Notes: a model not told the origin generated them from the letters alone. 64,000 bases of DNA from Lysinibacillus sp. SGAir0095 (GCF_005491425.1 NZ_CP028083.1:1822001-1886000); one strand, 5' to 3'. Shown: positions 15,999-24,024, numbered from the stretch's first letter. A program made the numbers and translations.

Positions 15999-17360
15999 AT
16001 GAGTAAATGTGGAAAAAGCATTGATATAGTTAGTTGTTGTGGAACACCCAATGTAGAAGTTCAATATGTTTCGGATAATTACGAAGTCAGTAATCAGATG
16101 CCTGTAGCAATTATAGGTGGTGGTCCAGTTGGATTGGCAGCAGCAGCGCATCTAGCTGATCGTAAACAAGATTTCATACTTTTAGAATCAGGTTCCAGTG
16201 TGGGAAGTAATATTATCGAATGGGGGCATGTGCGTCTCTTTTCACCATGGCAATATAACATCGACAAAGTTGCCAAAAACTTATTAAAAGCTGTAGGATG
16301 GATTGAGCCGGCAGCAGAAGAAATTCCTACTGGGAAAGAGCTTGTAGAAAAGTATTTAATGCCATTAGCAAACTTGCCTCAAATTCAAAAGAATCTACAA
16401 TTAAATGCTAAAGTAGTATCCATAAGCAAAAAAGGCCTGGATAAGATGAAAGATTCGGGGAGAGAGCAAACATCTTTTATCATCTATGTTGAACAAAATG
16501 GCCTTACAAATAGAATTGAAGCAAAAGCCGTGATTGACGCTACAGGCACGTGGGCAAATCCTAACCCAGTGAATGCCGATAACATTTGGACTAGAGAAGA
16601 AAGAGAACTTAAAGATCTCATTTTCTATGGCATTCCAAATATTCAAGAACATGAACGAGAACGATATATAGGGAAAAAAGTGGCGGTTGTAGGTGGCGGT
16701 CATTCGGCAATTAATACAATAATTGAGCTATCGCAATTAGGTGAGAAAGTAGAAATTTACTGGGTGATGAGAAAGAAAAATGTTGAGAGTGCTTATGGGG
16801 GAGAAGAAAAAGATGCGCTTGAAGCAAGGGGAGAATTAGGGAGCCGTATTCATCAATTAGTTGATAGTGGCCAAGTAAAAGTGTTTACACCATTTATGAT
16901 TCATCAGCTAATTCGTAAAAATAATGGAATTGAACTAAAGGGCGAATATAAAGGAGAACTTTTTACTCTTTCAGGAATTGATGAAATGATTACGAATACA
17001 GGAAGTAGACCTGACTTCTCATTTCTACGAGAGATACGCTTGAATATAGATTCAGCAACAGAAAGTGTGGGTGCACTATCTCCTTTAATTGATCCAAACC
17101 ATCATAGCTGTGGGACAGTTCGGCCTCATGGAGAAGAAATATTAAGACAACCCGAAAAAAATTTTTATATTGTTGGCATGAAAAGCTATGGACGTGCTCC
17201 AACATTCTTGATGGCAACAGGCTACGAACAAATCCGCTCTATAGTTGCTTACTTATGCGGAGATTTCGAGGCTTCGAAAAAGGTAGAGCTTGTATTACCG
17301 GAAACTGGGGTGTGTAGCATTAATCTAGAGAATACTTCAGATTCCACATGCTGTAGTTGA
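15999..17360 (+). CDS. FAD/NAD(P)-binding oxidoreductase with terminal Cys pairs
   Basis: 453 residues. The FAD-binding GxGxxG is VAIIGGGPVGLAAAAHL near residue 40, and a second dinucleotide motif VAVVGGGHSAINTI lies near 230, the arrangement of flavin-dependent monooxygenases. 'DATGTWANPNP' is the ATG-type link motif. The ends are Cys-rich: Cys4, Cys13-Cys14 at the N-terminus and TCCS at the C-terminus. Similar flavoproteins occur in arsenic-resistance clusters (ArsO type), but no arsenical pump or reductase is encoded nearby, so a metalloid role is unproven. TTGGAGG precedes ATG 15999. It is in a unit with the MarR gene and a 66-residue protein. Confidence 0.82.
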   Translation: MSKCGKSIDIVSCCGTPNVEVQYVSDNYEVSNQMPVAIIGGGPVGLAAAAHLADRKQDFILLESGSSVGSNIIEWGHVRLFSPWQYNIDKVAKNLLKAVGWIEPAAEEIPTGKELVEKYLMPLANLPQIQKNLQLNAKVVSISKKGLDKMKDSGREQTSFIIYVEQNGLTNRIEAKAVIDATGTWANPNPVNADNIWTREERELKDLIFYGIPNIQEHERERYIGKKVAVVGGGHSAINTIIELSQLGEKVEIYWVMRKKNVESAYGGEEKDALEARGELGSRIHQLVDSGQVKVFTPFMIHQLIRKNNGIELKGEYKGELFTLSGIDEMITNTGSRPDFSFLREIRLNIDSATESVGALSPLIDPNHHSCGTVRPHGEEILRQPEKNFYIVGMKSYGRAPTFLMATGYEQIRSIVAYLCGDFEASKKVELVLPETGVCSINLENTSDSTCCS

Positions 17361-17380
17361 TTTTAGGAGTGATTTCTAAT

Positions 17381-17581
17381 ATGACGGTAAACAATGGCGG
17401 CAACTTGTCTAAAGAATATTTCAATGCTTATATCAGATTAATAATGAATGCACGGAACTGCTCATTGGAAGATGCTGAAGTTTATATATATGAACATTTC
17501 TTTAACGGAAACTCACATTCGTTTGGAGAATTTAGCTATTCTAGTTATTTGAAGGCCGTTGAAGAAATGTCTATGGAATAA
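17381..17581 (+). CDS. Small protein in MarR/flavoprotein cluster, unknown
   Basis: 66 residues from ATG 17381, preceded by TAGGAGTG and only 20 bases after the flavoprotein stop. Sequence features: a helical segment 'SKEYFNAYIRLIMNARNCSLEDAEVYIYEHFF' and a Ser/Tyr-rich tail. No family is recognised. The spacing implies co-transcription with the flavoprotein. Confidence 0.6.
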   Translation: MTVNNGGNLSKEYFNAYIRLIMNARNCSLEDAEVYIYEHFFNGNSHSFGEFSYSSYLKAVEEMSME

Positions 17582-17591
17582 TAAGCTTTAT

Positions 17592-17765
17592 GAAATGCAT
17601 CAAATAGCAAAATGGGTATTGAATGCAATTGAATGGCGCATGAGCAAATGCAATGCGGAGCATAATTGTGATCGAAATACAGTTCATAAGGTAATGAAAC
17701 GCATTGTGACGGAAAATCATACTCGATATGATGTTCCTAAGCCCCGAAGTAAAAGAATACCGTGA
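17592..17765 (+). CDS. Possible small basic ORF, uncertain
   Basis: An open frame of about 57 codons (MHQIAKWVLNAIEW...) between the previous gene and the terminator at 17790. It has two cysteines, a basic tail (PKPRSKRIP) and no good ribosome binding site. It could be a real third gene of the cluster or chance. Confidence 0.3.
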   Translation, partial: EMHQIAKWVLNAIEWRMSKCNAEHNCDRNTVHKVMKRIVTENHTRYDVPKPRSKRIP

Positions 17766-17789
17766 AAGTCCAACTCTTTTGAAAAACTA

Positions 17790-17816
17790 AAAACCCGGAA
17801 TAAATTCCGGGTTTTG
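17790..17816 (+). terminator. Terminator of MarR/flavoprotein cluster
   Basis: AACCCGGAAT (17792-17801) pairs with ATTCCGGGTT (17804-17813), followed by a T run. Confidence 0.85.
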
Positions 17817-18209
17817 ATTACACTACATTATGTTATCCACGACACACTGCCTCGCTTTTCGCATAGAATCTTAAGCTTTACCCTAAGAAAGTTGCTTTAG
17901 CTTCTCAGTAAAATGTTCTTCAATGAAAACAATGAATCCCATCCATCGGGTTAACCCTCCCAATCATCGGAGTCGAAGTGAAATCTTTAATAGTATAGGT
18001 CGATATGAATTTTCTATACCTATTTTTCACCATTCAATTAAAAAAAGTGAAAATGGACATGATATTTATGATAATCTACTTGTAAGATGATGTAACATTT
18101 CTAATTTATGTATACTAAGCGGTGTTTCTTATAATCGTAGGTGAAGAGTTGCTCTTTTTGCCAGAAACACCAAAGGATAATAAAATCCACAGGAAGGAAG
18201 TGCGAACAA
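17817..18209. other. Intergenic region, possible gene remnant
   Basis: No intact gene. On the minus strand (17883-17964) a short open stretch of about 26 codons ends in a TAG and reads like a protein C-terminus (...RWMGFIVFIEEHFTEKL...), possibly the last piece of a lost gene. The right part is A/T-rich leader of the AlkD-like gene. Confidence 0.25.
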
Positions 18210-18917
18210 ATGGATGTAGAAACGATTATGGAGGAATTAGAAGCCTTAGGAAAGGAAAGAACAAAAAAGACTTACATAAGTAATGGGGCAAGAGAACCTA
18301 TATTTGGTGTGGCAACTGGTGCAATGAAGCCACTTGCAAAGAAAAACAAATACAATCAACCATTAGCACAACAGCTATATGATACGGGAAATTATGATGC
18401 TATGTATTTCGCAGGAGTAATTGCGGATCCAACAGTTATGACGGAAGAAGATTTTGAGCGTTGGATAGATGGTGCCTATTTTTATATGCTGTCTGATTAT
18501 GTAGTTTCAGTAACATTGGCTGAAACTAATATTGCACAAAAGGTATCAGATCAATGGATAGAAAGTGGGGAAGAGCTTCGGATGTCGGCAGGGTGGAGCT
18601 GCTATTGCTGGTTATTTGGAAATCGAAAGGATTTTGAATTTGATCCAAGCAAAATCACGAATCTGTTAGATCAGATCGAGAAAACAATTCATGATTCCCC
18701 TGAACGAACAAAATCGGCAATGTGTAATTTTGTGTACACAGCTGCAATTTCATATGTACCTGTTCATGAAAAGGCGGTTGAAATCGCAAAATCAATTGGA
18801 ACAGTAGAAATAAAACGTGAAAACAAAAAAAGCAGTATGGTGGATATTTCTGCTAATATCCAAAAGGATTTGGATCGAGGGGCACTTGGCTTTAAACGAA
18901 AATATGTTAGATGTTAA
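18210..18917 (+). CDS. AlkD-like DNA alkylation repair protein (HEAT-repeat)
   Basis: 235 residues, all-helical, with the DNA-alkylation-repair arrangement: 'MEELEALGKERTKKTYISNGAREPIFGVATGAMKPLAKK', then 'LAQQLYDTGNYDAMYFAGVIADP' and 'WIDGAYFYMLSDYVVSV'. AlkD relatives excise bulky cationic alkyl bases using a HEAT-like superhelix. This protein belongs to the shorter family often annotated in bacilli, and its enzymatic activity is not proven. ATG 18210 is chosen over the upstream in-frame start at 18141 because AGGAAGG lies twelve bases before it. Single gene with a terminator at 19042. Confidence 0.8.
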   Translation: MDVETIMEELEALGKERTKKTYISNGAREPIFGVATGAMKPLAKKNKYNQPLAQQLYDTGNYDAMYFAGVIADPTVMTEEDFERWIDGAYFYMLSDYVVSVTLAETNIAQKVSDQWIESGEELRMSAGWSCYCWLFGNRKDFEFDPSKITNLLDQIEKTIHDSPERTKSAMCNFVYTAAISYVPVHEKAVEIAKSIGTVEIKRENKKSSMVDISANIQKDLDRGALGFKRKYVRC

Positions 18918-19041
18918 TTTTCCATAATAATATTATGTAAACTTACAAAGCAAATTTGAGCTGATTATAAATCTTTTCATGAGTTTATTTAAATTTCAGA
19001 GCAGCATATTCCCCTTATAAAGCGATTCTTATAGAATAATT

Positions 19042-19080
19042 AAAAGCATTCAAGAATGAAACAATCTTGAATGCTTTTTC
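19042..19080. terminator. Bidirectional terminator between AlkD-like and ywbE
   Basis: AAAAGCATTCAAGA (19042-19055) pairs with TCTTGAATGCTTTT (19065-19078) and serves the two convergent transcripts. Confidence 0.85.
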
Positions 19081-19086
19081 GTGTTT

Positions 19087-19284
19087 TTAATTGGAATGTA
19101 TTACCTGAACCCGTCCAATCTGCCCATCCGTGAGCCTGACTTTAATGCCATGGGGGTGATTTGGCGATTTGGTTAGTATGTCTTTCACAATACCTCTGGT
19201 AAGTGTTCCGGTTCTTTGATCTTTTTTTAGAACAATATCTACGGTGGTACCAGGAATGATGTCTTTACGATTTTGGCCGTTCAT
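19087..19284 (-). CDS. ywbE: YwbE-family protein
   Basis: 65 residues matching the conserved Bacillus YwbE pattern: 'R.DI.PG..V.IVLK.DQRTGTLT.G.VKDILT.S..HPHGIKVRL.DGQ.GRVQ', a small SH3-like or KOW-like beta protein. Its function is unknown, and nucleic-acid binding is plausible from the fold. Its ATG overlaps the stop of the upstream small gene (TAATG), so the two are translationally coupled. It is the last gene before the terminator at 19042. Confidence 0.85.
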   Translation of the reverse strand: MNGQNRKDIIPGTTVDIVLKKDQRTGTLTRGIVKDILTKSPNHPHGIKVRLTDGQIGRVQVIHSN

Positions 19285-19475
19285 TAAACACCCATTTTTC
19301 TACGAGTATTGCTAGCTTTTTTTGTTTGCTGGCTTTTCATCTTTTGGCTTGAAAGGTCTGTTTTCATTTTACCCTTACCATTATTGGAGTTGTTCTTTTT
19401 GTTCTCAAGCTGTTGCTTTACGAGCTCTTGCAAACTTTTCTTCTTTGGTGTTTCATTTTGATTATTCTCAGTCAT
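19284..19475 (-). CDS. Small Lys/Asn/Gln-rich protein upstream of ywbE
   Basis: 63 residues, strongly basic and low-complexity ('KKKSLQELVKQQLENKKNNSNNGKGKMK'), probably disordered. On the minus strand GGAGGAATTCCT lies just before the ATG. The overlap with ywbE makes an authentic two-gene operon likely. Family unknown. It may bind RNA, DNA or ribosomes by charge, which is only inference. Confidence 0.65.
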   Translation of the reverse strand: MTENNQNETPKKKSLQELVKQQLENKKNNSNNGKGKMKTDLSSQKMKSQQTKKASNTRRKMGV

Positions 19476-19630
19476 AGGAATTCCTCCTTATGGAATACGT
19501 TGTCAGTTCAGTATAATCTATTTTCACGGCTTTGGAAAGAAAGTACATAGTCCAAATTCGATGTAAAGGTACTCGGTAATTTGTCTATTTAAGTGTGCTG
19601 TATTTGGGGAAAAATCATGATAAAAAGTAG

Positions 19631-19750
19631 GAGATTTGTTCAATAAGAGATGCCTCATAGACAAATCCTGGGGATTAGTAAGAAATTTGTCCAATAAGAG
19701 ATGCCTCATGGACAAATCCTGGGGATTAGGAAGAAATTTGTCCAATAGAA
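19631..19750. repeat. 51-bp tandem repeat array, left part
   Basis: Units containing ATTTGTCCA ... TGGACAAAT (an internal inverted repeat) recur at exactly 51-bp spacing. The GCCTCAT marker falls at 19652 and 19703, and the third unit is cut by the IS element. The array continues on the right side at 21252. Non-coding. Confidence 0.85.
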
Positions 19751-19849
19751 GATTAAGTCCATATAATTGTGTAAAAAGAAAAAGAGTCATTTTATTCTCT
19801 CTTGGATACAATGTTTTCAGCGACGATAAACATGAAAGAGGGAATAATA

Positions 19850-21016
19850 ATGACTCAATTACAGTTTAACTTAGATATGGACTTTTTAAAAGATTCTGTA
19901 CTAAATTCTGACTTAAATACAGTGGTTAAATCTGCTTTAGTATTAGTTTTAAATGAGTTTATGGAAAAAGAAAGAGACGAATATTTAAATGCAGCGGCTT
20001 ATGAGCGTTCGAATGATCGAATCGATTACCGAAATGGCTACTACGAGCGTGAAATCGTTATGAGTGTTGGAAAACTAACTTTAAAAGTTCCTAGAACTCG
20101 CAACGGTGAATTTTCTACTAGTGTGTTTGAAAAATATGCTAGACATGATCAAGCGTTGATTCTATCGATGATAGAAATGGTTGTAAATGGTGTCTCCACA
20201 AGAAAGGTAACTCAAATTGTGGAACAGCTTTGTGGTGAAACTGTATCAAAATCACTCGTGTCTTCACTGACTCAAAAACTAGATCCCATTATTAACACTT
20301 GGGCAAACAGACCTTTAAACACGACTTACTATCCTTATATTTTTCTGGACGCAATGTATATTAAAGTGCGTGAACATCACCAAGTTGTATCGAAGGCTGT
20401 CTATATTGCAACGGCTATTACAGAAGAGAATAAACGTGAAATTTTGGGTTTAAGTGTAGACCATGTGGAGAGCTATGATAGCTGGAGTCGTTTTCTTCAA
20501 CACTTAAAATCCCGAGGAACTCAATCACCCAAGTTAGTTATATCTGATGCTCACCAAGGTTTACGAAAAGCCATCCAACGCGAATTCATCGGAACTACAT
20601 GGCAAAGATGCAACGTACATTTTAAACGTAATATTATTGAAAAGCTGCCGAAAAAGGATTCAGGAGATTTCCGTCTCATGATTAGACGTATCTTTGATGC
20701 AGTTACCCTTGATGATATGCGCAAATTTAAAGATGAATTAATGAATCAGTATGCAGAAGATCGCAGATATGAAAAAGCACTTACAGTACTAGATGAAGGT
20801 TTCGAAGATACCATTCAATATATGAATTTTCCGAAAGGTATACGTGTCAATATTCGAAGTACGAATTCTCTGGAACGACTAAATCAAGAAGTACGTAGAA
20901 GAGAGAACGTAATCCGTATCTTCCCTAATACCCAATCTGCCTTTAGATTAGTTGGTGCTGTGTTAATGCACTATCAAGAAAACGATTATTCAAAAAGAAC
21001 AGGACTTTCTAGATAG
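19850..21016 (+). CDS. IS256-family transposase
   Basis: 389 residues of the mutator-type DDE transposase family. Acidic residues are visible in 'YPYIFLDAMYIKV' (D), 'KLVISDAHQGLRKAI' (D) and 'RSTNSLERLNQEVRRRENVIRIFPN' (E). 'WQRCNVHFKRN' is the conserved C/H motif between D2 and E. The N-terminal helical region is DNA-binding. ATG 19850 follows GAAAGAGGG, while the upstream in-frame start at 19802 has no such site. The frame is intact, so the element could be active. It lies between terminal inverted repeats in a non-coding array, so it disrupts no gene. Confidence 0.95.
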   Translation: MTQLQFNLDMDFLKDSVLNSDLNTVVKSALVLVLNEFMEKERDEYLNAAAYERSNDRIDYRNGYYEREIVMSVGKLTLKVPRTRNGEFSTSVFEKYARHDQALILSMIEMVVNGVSTRKVTQIVEQLCGETVSKSLVSSLTQKLDPIINTWANRPLNTTYYPYIFLDAMYIKVREHHQVVSKAVYIATAITEENKREILGLSVDHVESYDSWSRFLQHLKSRGTQSPKLVISDAHQGLRKAIQREFIGTTWQRCNVHFKRNIIEKLPKKDSGDFRLMIRRIFDAVTLDDMRKFKDELMNQYAEDRRYEKALTVLDEGFEDTIQYMNFPKGIRVNIRSTNSLERLNQEVRRRENVIRIFPNTQSAFRLVGAVLMHYQENDYSKRTGLSR

Positions 21017-21040
21017 TATTTCTGATTTATCTTGTCAACC

Positions 21041-21145
21041 TTAACTCCCGCCCAGGGAGTATCTCACATTCCGTAAAGGCTATCAAAGTGAAAAGAGCCT
21101 TTGACAGCCTTTACGGAATATGAGTGATTAACCCATGGGAGTTAA
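21041..21145 (+). other. Large nested hairpin inside the IS element
   Basis: Outer arms TTAACTCCC/GGGAGTTAA (21041-21049, 21137-21145) enclose inner arms ATTCCGTAAAGGCT/AGCCTTTACGGAAT (21068-21081, 21106-21119). It lies just downstream of the transposase stop and may terminate or insulate transcription. Confidence 0.7.
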
Positions 21146-21251
21146 GGGAGAAAAATGTAGTGGGTGGATAATTTATTACCCCCAATTTTTACAATTAAAA
21201 TTTAGTTGAAAACATTCGTATTGAATTTTACACAATAACTTGGACTTGACT

Positions 21252-21400
21252 CAATAGAAAGAGCCTCATGGACAAATCTTGAGGAATAGTAACAAATTTG
21301 TCCAATAGAAGGAGCCTCATGGACAAATCTTGATAAAAAATAAGAATTTTTTTCAATAGAAGGACCCTCGTGTACAAATCCAGATAAGAAGGGGGAATAA
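21252..21400. repeat. 51-bp tandem repeat array, right part
   Basis: Continuation of the array: the GCCTCAT (or CCCTCGT) marker falls at 21263, 21314 and 21365, each 51 bp apart. The last unit is degenerate. The stretch to 21600 holds no gene, only an A/T-rich leader for the ArsR-type gene. Confidence 0.85.
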
Positions 21401-21604
21401 TCTGTTTAACAAAAACCAGCTTCAATGACAGGATTTCAGTTGTATAAGTTCAGCTTTGTACACACTCAGCTTTTCACCAATATTTTCCATATTATATTTG
21501 AACACCACTAAACTCACATCTCTTATTTTCAGAATATTATTTACATTATTCGCTGAATAGTATATATTACATATAACTAAAAGGTTATAAGTAAAGGTGA
21601 GGGG

Positions 21605-21967
21605 ATGCTAATGCCTGATGTTTATCGAGCATTAGGGGATTTAACTCGACGTCGAATAATTAGTATGCTGAAACAAAGAGAAATGACCCAAAAGGAGATT
21701 GTTGAAGCTTTTACCATTTCTCAACCAGCGATTAAAAAACATTTAAAGATATTGCTGGAAGAAGAAATGATAGCAGAAAGTTCAAATGGGAAGTATCGTA
21801 TTTATTCAATAAATTATTATACACTTCAAAATGCTTACAATGAAATGCTTCAATACATCGGAGAATTACTGGATGATCAACTCGTTAGTCTAAAAAATTA
21901 TGTGGAAAAAGGAGAGTTTCGAGATGAACAAAGTGAAGGACTCCGTGATGAGACAGATTGTAGTTGA
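21605..21967 (+). CDS. ArsR-family winged-helix regulator
   Basis: About 120 residues. The core 'VYRALGDLTRRRIISMLKQREMTQKEIVEAFTISQPAIKKHLKILLEEEMIAESSNGKYRIYSIN' is the ArsR/SmtB fold without the ELCVCDL metal site, so it belongs to the metal-independent group that usually pairs with SRPBCC (AHSA1-like) genes. Its 3' end overlaps the SRPBCC-PDZ gene by 44 bp, indicating tight translational coupling. It probably autoregulates this pair. GGTGAGGGG precedes the start. Confidence 0.85.
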   Translation: MLMPDVYRALGDLTRRRIISMLKQREMTQKEIVEAFTISQPAIKKHLKILLEEEMIAESSNGKYRIYSINYYTLQNAYNEMLQYIGELLDDQLVSLKNYVEKGEFRDEQSEGLRDETDCS

Positions 21968-22622
21968 TGCACCTTTGGAACTGGTTTGGGCTGCATTAAC
22001 TAAGCAGGAGCATTTAAATCGTTGGTATACGAAAAATGCGCAGATAGATTTTCGGATAGGTGGCAGAGGCTACATGAATCATGGCTGGGGAGCAACAACT
22101 GAAGGAGTATTTACAGAAATACATCCCATGAAACTTTTTGTGCTTCAAAGTCTTGATGGGGATTTTACTACCATTACCTCTTTAGATAAGATTGAAAACG
22201 GTATACTAGTAACTATTGAATATAAATCTTCTATTTTGGGGGAAATGGACTTATCAACGATTGAAAATATGCTATTCGGCACAGGTCAATTTTTAGAAAA
22301 CCTTCAAACTGTATATGAAACAGGCATTGATCATCGAGCAAACTTTTGGAAAGCTTGGATTGGAATAACTCACACAACCAATGAGTTCAGTAGAGGGACA
22401 AAAGTTGTCCAAGTGAAGGAAGGTACTGCTGCTGCAATGGCTGGAATTATTTCTGAAGATATAATAATGGAAATTGATGGAAGCGCGATTCGGAACCATG
22501 AATCCCTAGAGAGAGCTATAAATGAACTGGAACCTGAAAGTACTACTACCTTAACCATATTGAGAAATCGGGAGAAGCTACAAATAAGCTGCAAGGTTGA
22601 AGCTTATCCAGTCACTTACTGA
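21924..22622 (+). CDS. SRPBCC (AHSA1-like) domain fused to a PDZ domain
   Basis: 232 residues from ATG 21924 (GGAGAG seven bases upstream). Residues 1 to about 145 form a SRPBCC/START-like ligand pocket ('RQIVVDAPLELVWAALTKQEHLNRWYTKNAQIDFRIGG', 'TTEGVFTEIHPMKLFVLQ'). Residues about 150-228 form a PDZ domain of HtrA type ('WIGITHTTNEFSRGTKVVQVKEGTAAAMAGIISEDIIMEIDGSAI'). The protein is cytosolic, since no signal peptide is seen. ArsR-SRPBCC pairs are common, but the added PDZ is unusual and suggests peptide-tail recognition coupled to a hydrophobic ligand pocket. Function unknown. Confidence 0.8.
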   Translation: MNKVKDSVMRQIVVDAPLELVWAALTKQEHLNRWYTKNAQIDFRIGGRGYMNHGWGATTEGVFTEIHPMKLFVLQSLDGDFTTITSLDKIENGILVTIEYKSSILGEMDLSTIENMLFGTGQFLENLQTVYETGIDHRANFWKAWIGITHTTNEFSRGTKVVQVKEGTAAAMAGIISEDIIMEIDGSAIRNHESLERAINELEPESTTTLTILRNREKLQISCKVEAYPVTY

Positions 22623-22632
22623 AATGTCATAG

Positions 22633-22666
22633 AAAAAAGATGCTACCCATATAGCATCTTTTTTAT
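22633..22666 (+). terminator. Terminator of ArsR/SRPBCC-PDZ operon
   Basis: AAAAAAGATGCTA pairs with TAGCATCTTTTTT (22633-22645, 22652-22664). Confidence 0.9.
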
Positions 22667-22719
22667 TTCATGTAACTTTTTTAGTAAGTTATCAACTAAT
22701 CTAAAAGGGGGGCGATTTT

Positions 22720-23217
22720 ATGAGTATACGGATGATAGTGCACTTGGTGATTGTATGCATTTTAATCGGATGTAGTAATCCCGAAGTGAATAAGTTATCA
22801 AAAATATCTAATGAGAGTGATAGGATAACCTCTGATACTACTGACGAAAAACCACCCGGACTAATACTAACTATCGGGGGAGACGTGATTAAAACCTACA
22901 GAGGAACTTATTCTTGGCATTATCAAGATAAAACCACAGGGCAAGATGTAGTAATTCATGCAGATCATGCAGGTCCAACCCAAATGGTGAATATTGAGGA
23001 AGGGGTTAAAGCAAATTTATCTAAACCAGTAAATTTAAGATTTGCAAAAGAACCAATTAGTTATGAAATTAATCTCTGGAATAGTGATGAATTAGTTGCA
23101 ACCTACAAATCATTTGAAGAAATAAAAGAACAAGGAAATTATATAGTTGAAATCGTAGGATTATGGGGGAAAAGCACAGCAACTTATGTGCTTGCACTTA
23201 ATATTACCAATCAGTAG
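22720..23217 (+). CDS. Putative lipoprotein, unknown
   Basis: 165 residues with a lipoprotein signal: a hydrophobic stretch 'MIVHLVIVCILIGC' ending in the lipobox LIGC at residue 18, then a Ser/Thr-rich linker. The mature part ('ILTIGGDVIKTYRGTYSWHYQDKTTGQDVVIHADHAG') is beta-rich, resembling small cell-surface proteins of bacilli with a conserved 'YSW' motif. Function unknown. A strong GGGGGGCGA site precedes the ATG, and the gene ends in a terminator. Confidence 0.75.
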   Translation: MSIRMIVHLVIVCILIGCSNPEVNKLSKISNESDRITSDTTDEKPPGLILTIGGDVIKTYRGTYSWHYQDKTTGQDVVIHADHAGPTQMVNIEEGVKANLSKPVNLRFAKEPISYEINLWNSDELVATYKSFEEIKEQGNYIVEIVGLWGKSTATYVLALNITNQ

Positions 23218-23243
23218 AAGCCTAAAATAGGTTTCTTTTTTTC
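23217..23243 (+). terminator. Terminator of lipoprotein gene
   Basis: GAAGCCTA pairs with TAGGTTTC (one G-U) over a 3-base loop, followed by T7. The first base of the stem overlaps the stop codon. Confidence 0.8.
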
Positions 23244-23319
23244 TATAAAAATTATCCGTATCTGTAACTATATTCCATATAATTCGTTTCTTACATATAG
23301 GCAACATAAAGGGGATTTT

Positions 23320-23457
23320 ATGAGAAATCTAAAATGGTTTGATGATGCATTCCTGGCATTCTGTTGGATACTTTTAATAATTTCGATAATTCTCTTTGTT
23401 ATTTTTGGTAGTTTCTTTATTGCTCTGTTTATTAAGGAAATTCAAGGTTTTTCATAA
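23320..23457 (+). CDS. 45-residue single-pass membrane protein
   Basis: A short gene: MRNLKWFDDAFLAFCWILLI... with one long hydrophobic helix (residues about 11-38), a charged N-terminus and a polar tail. AAAGGGG precedes the ATG, and the next gene (DUF5412) starts 12 bases after its stop with its own GGAGGG. It is likely co-transcribed with that gene. Confidence 0.65.
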   Translation: MRNLKWFDDAFLAFCWILLIISIILFVIFGSFFIALFIKEIQGFS

Positions 23458-23469
23458 GGAGGGACTACA

Positions 23470-24024
23470 ATGATACTACACCTGAACGTACTAGGTTTTT
23501 TTCTATTTTTCATTACAGGGGTGTTACTGCTTATTTTAATTATTAGATTAATAATCTTCTTTTTTAAGAAAAAACGTTTTCCTAAAAAGCTCCTTATTGC
23601 GTCATTGATAGGGTCATGTATGTTTTTTGGTATCTTCGTTTATCTCAATTATTTTTTCACGTTCGATCAGCTTAAAGGGGAATCTTTTACAAATCCAGTG
23701 AGTTCGCCATCGAAAAAATATACAGTAAATGCTTATCTGCAAAACTATGGAGGAGCTGTTGGTGGTGTTAAAATATGGGTGAATATCACGAATCATGAAG
23801 AAAATGATCAAGTTAAAACTGTTTATTATAGTGAATCTAGTAGAAATTTTTTTATGTATTGGGTCGATGATGAGACAATCTCAATCTCACATGAATCTTC
23901 AAATTATATAGATTCAAAAAATAGTATTGAATTAAATGTAGGTAAAGACATATACGATGAAACTGGCATAGCTTGCACAAGCCTATTAATGAAAGATAAA
24001 TATGAGAATTGCTACTATAATTAA
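23470..24024 (+). CDS. DUF5412-family membrane-anchored protein
   Basis: 184 residues: two N-terminal membrane helices ('FFLFFITGVLLLILIIRLIIFFF', 'LLIASLIGSCMFFGIFVYLNYFF') and an extracytoplasmic domain with 'FTNPVSSPSKKYTVNAYLQNYGGAVGGVKIWVNI', the SPSKKYTVNAYL pattern of DUF5412 proteins in bacilli. Function unknown. A damaged relative lies at 40464. It is preceded by a 45-residue membrane protein and followed by another small membrane protein, probably a surface-protein operon. Confidence 0.7.
   Translation: MILHLNVLGFFLFFITGVLLLILIIRLIIFFFKKKRFPKKLLIASLIGSCMFFGIFVYLNYFFTFDQLKGESFTNPVSSPSKKYTVNAYLQNYGGAVGGVKIWVNITNHEENDQVKTVYYSESSRNFFMYWVDDETISISHESSNYIDSKNSIELNVGKDIYDETGIACTSLLMKDKYENCYYN

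Larger units (their letters stand above)
19751..21251 (+). mobile_element. IS256-family insertion sequence
   Basis: A 1501-bp element. The left end GATTAAGTCCATATAATTG and the right end (read inward AGTCAAGTCCAAGTTATTG) form imperfect terminal inverted repeats of about 26 bp resembling IS256 ends. It is flanked by an 8-bp direct repeat, CAATAGAA (19743-19750 and 21252-21259). Removing the element and one target copy restores the 51-bp tandem repeat spacing exactly, so the boundaries are well supported. It carries a single intact transposase. Confidence 0.93.

Noticed and set aside
19631-19750. CRISPR array for the 51-bp repeats
   Set aside because: Units are adjacent copies without unique spacers, and no cas genes are present.
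19524-19869. Open frames across the 51-bp repeats on both strands
   Set aside because: The 51-bp period is a multiple of three, which keeps frames open by chance. No ribosome sites or protein-like composition.
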